NCBI GenBank assembly: GCA_946482045.1
Contig: CAMLPZ010000033.1
Span: forward strand, 1-21,704
DNA: 21,704 bases
Direction: 5' to 3'
From: an uncultured Asticcacaulis sp.
Lineage (GTDB): Bacteria > Pseudomonadota > Alphaproteobacteria > Caulobacterales > Caulobacteraceae
The position numbers and the translations under genes were made by a program. This document shows, in pieces, positions 1 to 6,313 of the stretch (position 1 is its first letter; every line of letters begins with the position of its first letter). A model generated the notes under the pieces. The model made no database searches and was not told the origin of the DNA. It saw only the letters and a program-made list of their open reading frames with translations.

Positions 1-13
1 CGGCGGAATTCAT
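1..13 (-). CDS. Start of a divergent gene cut by the left window edge
   Basis: On the minus strand an ATG at 13-11 is followed by the codons AAT TCC GCC, so the product begins Met-Asn-Ser-Ala. A strong purine-rich ribosome binding site, AGGAGAGAAGG, lies just upstream at about 17-27, at ideal spacing. Only four codons are visible, so the product cannot be named. It would be transcribed away from the propeller-GGDEF gene, with about 113 bp between the two starts. The evidence is only the start codon plus ribosome binding site. Confidence 0.5.
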
Positions 14-126
14 TAACCTTCTCTCCTAAGCGGTTATTTCGGTTTCCTTTGTACGATGGCCTGTCGCGGCGCCCCCGCCGCTCTGTTCGAAGCGTAGCCG
101 TGTACGATACCGCCCAGGATATTGGC

Positions 127-3100
127 ATGAGTACCGATCCCGAAGCCCGCCCGCGGTCTAGGTTCGGGGCCGTCGCCTTCGTTTTGTTTCTCGCCCTGTT
201 CGCAACCTGGGGCGCCGCGCCGGCGCTGGCCGACGCGCGGTGGACCGGGTTCACAGCCGAGACCTTCCAGCACGTCACCGCGCAAAGTTCAGAAGTTCGC
301 AATCCAACCTCGCTGATCCAGGATCGTCACGGTTTCCTGTGGATCGGCTCTCAGAACGGGCTGGTGCGGTGGGACGGCTACCGTTTCCGGCTGTACCGGC
401 CGGACCCCGACCGCGCCGGCACGCTGCCCGATATCGACGTGCGCAACCTGTTTGTCGATGGAGAAGGCCGCCTGTGGCTCGCTACCAATGTCGGCGGCCT
501 GGCGCGCTATGACGATACCTCCGATAGCTTTACCACCTATACGGCCGGACCCAAGGGTTTGAGCCACGTCACCGTGACCTCGATGGCAGGTGACGGGAAG
601 GGCGGGCTGTGGGTCGGCACGCGGGGCGGATTGGATCATCTCGATCCGCGCAGTGGAACCGTTCGAAAAGCCGTCGTCGAGGGCCTGCCCAGCGAGAAAA
701 TCGGCGCATTGCTACGCGATCCCGCCGGCGACTTATGGATCGGTACCGCCGCGGGGCTCGCGCGACGCAGTGGCACATGGACACAGACCCTTACGCTTCC
801 GACGCCCGATGGCACGGTACCGGCCGTGCGCCAGATCTATCGCGATTCGACAGGACGCATCTGGGTCGGCACGCAGCGGCACGGCGCCTATATCATCGAT
901 CCGGGAACAAACGCGGCCAGGGTCGTAACAGGCCCCGGCGCCGGTGATCTGCCTAACGAAGGCATCAATACCATAGCCGAGGTCCGGCCTGGCGAAGTCT
1001 GGCTTGGCACCTATAGCCACGGCATCGTCGTTATCGATACCGCGAGCCTGCGGATGCGGCGTATCACCCATGATCCCCGCATCGCCAACAGCCTTCTTTT
1101 CGACCAGGTCTGGGCTCTGCACCGCGACAGGTCGGGCCTGATCTGGGTGGCGACGGGTGAGGGGCTCAGCCGCTATGCACCGGAACAGGGCGCGTTTTCC
1201 GTTGTGACCGGCGACACTGGACGCGCCGGCGACATGTCCGAAGCGGGTGCGCTGGCCATTAGAGAAATGCCGGGCGGCCGGTTGTGGATGGGACTGTTGC
1301 GCAAGGGCATCGACATCGTCGACCCCGTCAGTGGCCGCGTCCGCACCCTGGCTCCGGACCCGCGTCATCCTGAAACCGCACTGCCGCAGAACTATGTCTG
1401 GGATTTCCTGGCCATGGGGGGGAACGTCTATATTGCAACGGGTCAGGGTCTTTACCGCAGCGACGTTGAAGGCCGCTCGGTAAAACGCGTGCACACTCCA
1501 GGACGAGACGCCGACGCCTATACCGTCGGACTGATGCGCGACGGTACGGCCATCTGGATAGCCGGTTATGACGGCGTATGGCGCTTTGATCCGGGCAAAC
1601 CGGATGCGGAGCCGCTGCATGTCACGGCACTGACCGATGAACGCGCCCGCGTCCTGGCGGCGACGCCCGATGGTGCGATATGGGTCGGCACGGAAAACGG
1701 ACTGAACCGATTGACACGCGATGGTCGTGTCGAAAAGATCCTGCCGGACAAGGGCAAACATACTTTAAGCGCCGGCTTTGTCACGACCTTGCTGGTCGAC
1801 AACAAAGGGCGGCTTTGGGTCGGCACCTCCGGCGGTGGCATCGATGTCCTGACTGGCCGTGACGCGAAGGGTCGGCCCGTTTTCCGTCATATCGGCGTGC
1901 GCGACGGCTTGCCAGATCCTAATGTCGACAAGCTGCTGGCCGACGGCGAGGGGCGCATCTGGGTGTCGACCGACTCCGCCCTTGCCACAGTTGATCCCGA
2001 TAGCTTCGCCGTCCGCGCCATCGGTCGCGAAAGTGGACTGCCCGTCTTCAACTACTGGGTGGGTTCGGGCACCGCCACTTCGCATGGCGAACTTGTCTTC
2101 AGTGGTGCCTCGGCTGTCCTGGTCGTACGTCCGGACATGATCGGCACCTGGGAGTACGCCCCGCCCCTGGTCATCAGCGATATCCGCATCGGCGGGGAAT
2201 CGAAGGTGGCCGCCCCCTTCAACGGCGGCACGCCCAGCACATTGATCGTGCCGCCGGGCAAGAACATGTCCGTCGAATTCTCGTCGCTTGATTTTTCCGC
2301 CCCCGACCGCAACCGCTATCGCTATCGTCTCGATGGATTCGAACGGGATTGGAACGAGACCGATGCCGGCCACCGCGTCGCTACCTATACCAATCTGCAG
2401 CCCGGCCGCTATGTCCTGAAGCTGCAAGGTTCGGACCGCGACGGTGTATGGAGCGGCCGGACACTCAGCATTCCGGTTAAGGTGATGCCGGCATGGTACC
2501 AGACCTGGTGGTTCTATTTGCTCGCTCTGGCCCTGGTCGTAGCGGCGATCATCGCGGTCATCCAGATGCGCACCAGCGTGCTGCGAAGCCGCCAGCGGCA
2601 GCTTGAAGCCCTGGTTGAAGAACGCACTGCGGAGTTGACGCGCAGCCAGGCGCAACTGGAGCGTATGGCCTACTTCGATGCTCTGACCGGGCTGCCTAAC
2701 CGGCGCATGTTCCACGAAGACCTGCGCAAGGCCATGGCCTGGGCGCGCCGCGAACACACTGGTTTCAGCCTGTTGCTGATAGATCTCGATCGTTTCAAAC
2801 AGGTCAACGATACCTTGGGCCACGATGCCGGCGACGCGCTGCTCAAGGAAGCGGCGATCCGTCTGCGTTCGGTGCTTCGCGAAAACGACTGTGTGGCGCG
2901 GATGGGCGGGGACGAGTTCGCGATCGTGCTTATGGGCGACTGTGACGCCGATACGGTGTGCAAGCGTATCGTACGCAGCTTCGCGGCCCCGGTGCATTTC
3001 CAGGCGTATAAGCTGCAGACCAGCCCTAGTATCGGCGTGGCTGCGTTTCCGGACGATGGAGAAGGCGAAGACGCGCTCTATAAGTCGGCTGATATCGCGT

Positions 3101-3177
3101 TGTACCGCGCCAAGGCCGCAGGCCGCAACACTTGGCGATACTATACCGTCGACGCCGGGACCGCCGAAGTCGTCTGA
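127..3177 (+). CDS. Periplasmic Reg_prop propeller / Y_Y_Y / transmembrane / GGDEF diguanylate cyclase sensor
   Basis: This 1016-residue protein is a likely membrane sensor that makes cyclic di-GMP in the cytoplasm in response to a periplasmic signal. I chose the ATG at 127 because AGGA sits 7 nt upstream and the protein then opens with a clean signal sequence ending APALADA near residue 35; an in-frame ATG at 49 would bury it. About thirteen propeller repeats of the form D-G-x-(L/I)-W-(V/I)-G-T follow (roughly residues 60-690), then a Y_Y_Y domain (about 720-785, RYRYRLDGFERDW), one membrane span (about 794-815), a short coiled coil (818-848) and a GGDEF domain from D851. The active-site GGDEF is intact at 927-931, and the inhibitory I-site RxxD (REND, 918-921) lies five residues before it, so product inhibition is likely. 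Such propellers in Bacteroides hybrid sensors bind sugars; here a cyclase replaces the histidine kinase. The ligand is unknown. Confidence 0.93.
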   Translation: MSTDPEARPRSRFGAVAFVLFLALFATWGAAPALADARWTGFTAETFQHVTAQSSEVRNPTSLIQDRHGFLWIGSQNGLVRWDGYRFRLYRPDPDRAGTLPDIDVRNLFVDGEGRLWLATNVGGLARYDDTSDSFTTYTAGPKGLSHVTVTSMAGDGKGGLWVGTRGGLDHLDPRSGTVRKAVVEGLPSEKIGALLRDPAGDLWIGTAAGLARRSGTWTQTLTLPTPDGTVPAVRQIYRDSTGRIWVGTQRHGAYIIDPGTNAARVVTGPGAGDLPNEGINTIAEVRPGEVWLGTYSHGIVVIDTASLRMRRITHDPRIANSLLFDQVWALHRDRSGLIWVATGEGLSRYAPEQGAFSVVTGDTGRAGDMSEAGALAIREMPGGRLWMGLLRKGIDIVDPVSGRVRTLAPDPRHPETALPQNYVWDFLAMGGNVYIATGQGLYRSDVEGRSVKRVHTPGRDADAYTVGLMRDGTAIWIAGYDGVWRFDPGKPDAEPLHVTALTDERARVLAATPDGAIWVGTENGLNRLTRDGRVEKILPDKGKHTLSAGFVTTLLVDNKGRLWVGTSGGGIDVLTGRDAKGRPVFRHIGVRDGLPDPNVDKLLADGEGRIWVSTDSALATVDPDSFAVRAIGRESGLPVFNYWVGSGTATSHGELVFSGASAVLVVRPDMIGTWEYAPPLVISDIRIGGESKVAAPFNGGTPSTLIVPPGKNMSVEFSSLDFSAPDRNRYRYRLDGFERDWNETDAGHRVATYTNLQPGRYVLKLQGSDRDGVWSGRTLSIPVKVMPAWYQTWWFYLLALALVVAAIIAVIQMRTSVLRSRQRQLEALVEERTAELTRSQAQLERMAYFDALTGLPNRRMFHEDLRKAMAWARREHTGFSLLLIDLDRFKQVNDTLGHDAGDALLKEAAIRLRSVLRENDCVARMGGDEFAIVLMGDCDADTVCKRIVRSFAAPVHFQAYKLQTSPSIGVAAFPDDGEGEDALYKSADIALYRAKAAGRNTWRYYTVDAGTAEVV

Positions 3178-3272
3178 TGTCGCGAGCCCGGAACTGACAC
3201 TCGTCAAACTCGCACTTGCCAGATCTGTATGCGTCTAATCAGTCGGTGATCTGCGCCCGACCTTCTGGGGCG

Positions 3273-4067
3273 TCATGCGCCATCACTCAGTTCAGCTATT
3301 ACGTCGTACGCGTCACTGCGATACCATGATTTTGAATGTTCGCAGCAAAGGCCATTTGCTGAAAAACTCCGGCGTTCGATCATCAGGCCGGCATCCCCAG
3401 GCCTGACGCGCAATTTTTCGGCCTGCTCAGGTGTAAACAGCACGGCGCGCAGTCTCTGCAAAGCCCTGACCGGCCGGTTTCCAACCTGTTCAAGCGCCCG
3501 GTAAAGCGAGCTCTCTATCATCTCGAGAGAGGGCAGGCAGCTGGCAGGTACAATCGTGTATTCGAGCGCAATGACCTTGCCGTCCGCAAACCGGAGTCTT
3601 GACAGGCGATAGACATAGGATCCGGGCGACAGGCCCAAGATGAGAAGTTCGTCAGTCGACGCAACGACACGGGTCTTTTCCAGCCATTCCGATTTGGGCT
3701 TTCGCCCACGCGAAATCATCTCTTCCGTAAACGACGTGAGTTTTGAGAAGTTTTTCTCCGCCCGGTTGGCCACGAATGTTCCTGATCCGCGACGGCGCAG
3801 AAGCAGGCCTTCTCCCACCAGGCCTTCCATCGCCTTGCGAATGGTCATCCGTGACAATTTCAGCAATTTCGCCAGTTCTCTTTCCGGCGGAAGTGTTGCA
3901 TTGGGCTCAAGCAGCTTTTTACGAATTGCCTGTCGAAAAGCAGTCTTGAGCATGACGTAGGCCGGTCGGTTGCCGCCGGGGTCCAGCGGTCCAAGCGCGT
4001 CCATAAGCCACATATTTCTCGGAAGTTGGTCGGGCTCTGACGGGGCCGCTCGTACGGTATCAGGCAT
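3273..4067 (-). CDS. GntR-family transcriptional regulator, HutC subfamily (UTRA domain)
   Basis: This 264-residue protein is a DNA-binding repressor of the GntR/HutC type. I chose the ATG at 4067, which has GGAG 8 nt upstream; a TTG at 4112 would add 15 residues but looks weaker. The winged-helix domain spans about residues 34-101, with the family pattern LPPERELAKLLKLSRMTIRKA and the wing RRRGSGTFVA. A UTRA ligand-binding domain follows (about 105-255) and includes the ALEYTIVPA segment typical of this fold. HutC-type proteins usually sense a small metabolite, often a sugar phosphate or amino-acid derivative; the effector here is unknown. The gene lies downstream of a halogenase on the same strand. 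Its best candidate targets are the ATTGGTCT half-sites between that halogenase and the TonB receptor, plus an inverted repeat before its own start. Confidence 0.92.
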   Translation of the reverse strand: MPDTVRAAPSEPDQLPRNMWLMDALGPLDPGGNRPAYVMLKTAFRQAIRKKLLEPNATLPPERELAKLLKLSRMTIRKAMEGLVGEGLLLRRRGSGTFVANRAEKNFSKLTSFTEEMISRGRKPKSEWLEKTRVVASTDELLILGLSPGSYVYRLSRLRFADGKVIALEYTIVPASCLPSLEMIESSLYRALEQVGNRPVRALQRLRAVLFTPEQAEKLRVRPGDAGLMIERRSFSANGLCCEHSKSWYRSDAYDVIAELSDGA

Positions 4068-4211
4068 CTTCGCGTCTCCGTCATATAGCCTTTGGATGCT
4101 GATAACGAACAAAAGCCGGGATTTGTGCGGCAGTGAGGATGCGCTGCACCTAACTCAAGCTCCTGGCCACCATTCCAACTGCCAAGGATGAAAGCAAATC
4201 ATGGAAACGTC

Positions 4212-4238
4212 AATTCCATTTTATTATATGGTGGAATT
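4212..4238. promoter_or_regulatory. Inverted repeat around a TATAAT, upstream of the GntR gene (candidate operator/promoter)
   Basis: AATTCCA at 4212-4218 is mirrored by TGGAATT at 4232-4238, giving two perfect 7-bp arms with a 13-nt spacer. Read on the minus strand, the spacer contains TATAAT, a good -10 match, about 150 nt upstream of the GntR start codon. A third related block, TATTCCCA, follows at 4241-4248. The arrangement suits a promoter whose -10 box is flanked by operator half-sites, possibly for autoregulation. No convincing -35 box was seen (GATTGG at 17-bp spacing is weak). Confidence 0.4.
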
Positions 4239-4344
4239 ATTATTCCCAATCTTCGTGGTTCCGTCCCTGAGAATGATCAGGCGGAGAGTCACCGAGCGGA
4301 TCGTGAGGCCGGTTTTTCTACTTAAGCAAAGGATGTCGGTACGT

Positions 4345-5871
4345 TTACGCCTCAACATCCCCCGCCAATTCCATACCCATCTGGCGGAGGAATCGGGAGT
4401 GTAAAGGCAAGCGTCCGCTATGGCTTGCAATGGTTTCGCGCATCGTCGTCAGGGTGTCGTGAAGCGCCTTGGATTCGACGAGGTTGGCAAGCGGATCATA
4501 GCGTTTTGGGATAAGGCCTTGACCGAACATGACCGAGAGCCAGCTTGGAATCTGGAAGAGGTCGCCGCGTGACATGACGACCCTCCCGTTTTCAACGAAC
4601 TGATCGATCTTATATTGGAGAGAGGCGGGGATGGGCATGTTGCGGCAGTATTTCCAGAACTCGGAATCCGTGCGCTCCGTCACCTTGTAATGCAGGATCA
4701 GGAAGTCGCGGATTGTTTCGAAATCCAGTCCGACCGCGGTATTGTACTGTTTTGCGAGCAGCGGATTGAAATCCGCGTCGGGAAACAGGTCCATAAACTT
4801 GATCAGACCCGAGTGAATAAGATGGATCGATGTCGATTCCAGGGGCTCCATGAAGCCGCCGGAAAGTCCGATCGCCACGACATTCTTGTTCCAGAACGCT
4901 TTTGATCGTCCTGTGCGAAACCGGATCAGCCGGGGATCCATAAGCGCCTTGCTGTCGAGATGTGACATTAGGCTATCGCACGCCTTCGTTTCTTCAATGA
5001 AGTCATGCGAGAAGACAATTCCGTTCCCGATGCGGTGTTGCAGGGGAATGCGCCACTGCCAGCCCGCGCCATGGGCCGTGGAGCGGGTATAGGGCAATAA
5101 CGGACCGGTATTCGCGCTGGGGACTGCCCATGCACCGCTGGCAGGCAGCCAGGTGCTCCAGTCCTCGAAGCCCGTTTGCAGGGTCTTTTCCATAAGCAGG
5201 GCCTGCATGCCCGTGCAATCCATGAACAGACAGCCCTCGAGCGTCAGGCCATTCTCCGTCGTGACGGAGGAAATGAATCCGTCCTCCGGCCGCTGCGCGA
5301 CATGAACGATTCGGCCCTCGTGGCGTGTGACGCCACGTGCTTCCGCGTAGCGGCGCAGAAAGGCCGCGTACAGGCCGGCATCAAAATGAAACGCATAGCC
5401 GATCGTTGAATGCACGCCGCGGTCACCGGCGGGAGGCGGCGCGAAACGCCCCTGTCTTCCGGCCACCGCAGCCAGGGAATAGGTCTCAAATGGCGTAGGA
5501 TCGCCCGCCATGCGGGCGCGAATGTAGCTATGGTGAAATGCCGCTCTTCCCACGCCGGCGCCCACCGTTCCGAACGGGTGCATATAGCTGTCACCGAGGC
5601 GCTTCCAGTCACGGAACTCGATCCCGAGCTTGAATGTAGCGCGCGTTTCACGAATGAAGTCGGTCTCGCTGATCTCAAGCAGCCGGTTAAAGTCCAGAAT
5701 CGGCGGAATCGTGGCTTCGCCGACTCCGATCGTGCCGATTGCCTCTGATTCGATAAGATGAATCTTGCCGAGTTTGTTTTGCGTAAGTTTCGCGAGCAAT
5801 GCGGCCGTCATCCAGCCCGCTGTTCCGCCACCGACAATGACTATGTTTCCTAGAGGCGCGAAATTTTCCAT
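4345..5871 (-). CDS. Flavin-dependent halogenase, tryptophan halogenase family
   Basis: This 508-residue protein belongs to the family that uses FADH2, oxygen and halide to halogenate an aromatic or activated carbon. The FAD-binding GGGTAGW lies at residues 14-20 and the family signature WxWxIP at 271-276 (WQWRIP). The catalytic lysine (K79 in PrnA) matches K81 in FKLGIEF, and the catalytic glutamate (E346 in PrnA) matches E345 in PLESTS. The length is normal. Family members need a separate flavin reductase; none is in the window. The ATG at 5871 is the only reasonable start, because an in-frame stop lies about 20 codons upstream, yet no clear ribosome binding site precedes it. The gene is divergent from a TonB-dependent receptor, a pairing known from Brevundimonas BrvH, whose natural substrate is also unresolved. 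Free tryptophan is not established as the substrate here. Confidence 0.93.
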   Translation of the reverse strand: MENFAPLGNIVIVGGGTAGWMTAALLAKLTQNKLGKIHLIESEAIGTIGVGEATIPPILDFNRLLEISETDFIRETRATFKLGIEFRDWKRLGDSYMHPFGTVGAGVGRAAFHHSYIRARMAGDPTPFETYSLAAVAGRQGRFAPPPAGDRGVHSTIGYAFHFDAGLYAAFLRRYAEARGVTRHEGRIVHVAQRPEDGFISSVTTENGLTLEGCLFMDCTGMQALLMEKTLQTGFEDWSTWLPASGAWAVPSANTGPLLPYTRSTAHGAGWQWRIPLQHRIGNGIVFSHDFIEETKACDSLMSHLDSKALMDPRLIRFRTGRSKAFWNKNVVAIGLSGGFMEPLESTSIHLIHSGLIKFMDLFPDADFNPLLAKQYNTAVGLDFETIRDFLILHYKVTERTDSEFWKYCRNMPIPASLQYKIDQFVENGRVVMSRGDLFQIPSWLSVMFGQGLIPKRYDPLANLVESKALHDTLTTMRETIASHSGRLPLHSRFLRQMGMELAGDVEA

Positions 5872-5872
5872 C

Positions 5873-5880
5873 AGACCAAT
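5873..5880 (-). promoter_or_regulatory. ATTGGTCT half-site at the halogenase start codon
   Basis: The minus-strand 8-mer ATTGGTCT ends 1 nt before the ATG of the halogenase, where a ribosome binding site would be expected. It is identical to two plus-strand copies in the same intergenic region. It resembles half of the ATTGGTCTAGACCAAT-type palindrome bound by some HutC-family GntR proteins such as NagR/YvoA. This is a candidate operator only; a single half-site could occur by chance. Confidence 0.35.
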
Positions 5881-6033
5881 GCCAGACTCTGCGTGAGTCC
5901 GCCAGTGTCCAGCGCACTCAAAAACCCTTCAATTACTGTAGGATAAGTCAGACTTCCCGAATTTGAATCGCAAGCGCAAGAGGGTGGTGGGGTGGTTTTG
6001 CTCCGATGTCGCAAATATGTCTCAATATGCAAA

Positions 6034-6041
6034 ATTGGTCT
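6034..6041 (+). promoter_or_regulatory. ATTGGTCT half-site, mid-region copy
   Basis: This is an exact copy of the 8-mer found at 5873-5880 and 6150-6157. The next bases, AACTTTGT, only weakly resemble the second half of a NagR-like palindrome. It lies about 160 bp from the halogenase start and 280 bp from the receptor start. It is a candidate GntR operator half-site. Confidence 0.38.
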
Positions 6042-6149
6042 AACTTTGTGATGAAGGCAGCACGATGATCGCTAATAAAATGTTTTTTAAAGAATAAAAT
6101 TTCAACTAACGGTTCTATACAACCGGCTGCGCGCATGATGACCCTTAGA

Positions 6150-6157
6150 ATTGGTCT
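6150..6157 (+). promoter_or_regulatory. ATTGGTCT half-site with a second TGGTC 12 bp downstream
   Basis: This exact ATTGGTCT is followed by a second TGGTC at 6164-6168, so TGGTC repeats with a 12-bp step. It lies about 43 bp upstream of the candidate -35 box of the receptor promoter, a sensible place for a regulator. It is a candidate operator, unproven. Confidence 0.38.
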
Positions 6158-6198
6158 TATCCCTGGTCCGAAATAATAAAACAAATTAATTAATTGAT

Positions 6199-6228
6199 AT
6201 TGACCAATGTGCGTTGGCGGCGGCTCAA
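6199..6228 (+). promoter_or_regulatory. Candidate promoter of the TonB receptor with overlapping GACCAAT site
   Basis: TTGACC at 6200-6205 and GCTCAA at 6223-6228 are separated by 17 bp. They fit the Caulobacter-type housekeeping promoter, whose -35 is TTGACG-like and whose -10 is GCTANAWC-like. The -35 box sits inside ATTGACCAAT (6199-6208), so the reverse half-site GACCAAT overlaps it directly. A repressor bound there would block the polymerase. Transcription would begin near 6235 and leave a leader of about 78 nt. Confidence 0.42.
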
Positions 6229-6313
6229 TGTCCTAGGCACAGCTTCGAAAAGCCGGACTTCAGCTCAACAGGATGTGCGCGCCTTGAGAACACTGTCGGG
6301 AAAAGGGAAAAAC

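Larger units (their letters stand above)
5872..6313. other. Divergent intergenic control region between halogenase and TonB receptor
   Basis: This 442-bp interval holds no gene I can support. It is clearly more AT-rich than the coding DNA around it, especially at 6060-6200. It carries three exact copies of ATTGGTCT (5873-5880 on the minus strand, 6034-6041 and 6150-6157 on the plus strand) and one ATTGACCAAT (6199-6208), plus a candidate promoter toward the receptor. It most likely controls both divergent genes. An open frame from about 6194 runs into the receptor but precedes its signal peptide, so I do not count it as coding. Confidence 0.75.

Noticed and set aside
1765..3207. A 480-codon open frame on the minus strand, antisense to the propeller-GGDEF gene (and a 342-codon one at 733-1761).
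   Set aside because: They lie wholly opposite a gene with clear domains, show no recognisable domain or signal sequence, and are the expected shadow frames of GC-rich coding DNA.
3178..3272. A terminator between the convergent GGDEF and GntR genes.
   Set aside because: Only weak 5-6 bp pairings (CGCCC/GGGCG; CAGATC/GATCTG) with long loops and no T run were found.
4201..4404. A 67-codon plus-strand open frame between the GntR and halogenase genes.
   Set aside because: It runs over the inverted repeat and into the halogenase 3' end, has no good ribosome binding site and resembles no known small protein.
6194..6313. A possible N-terminal extension of 40 residues on the first TonB receptor.
   Set aside because: It would start at a TTG within the candidate promoter and would put basic, non-hydrophobic sequence before a complete signal peptide; the ATG at 6314 has its own ribosome binding site.
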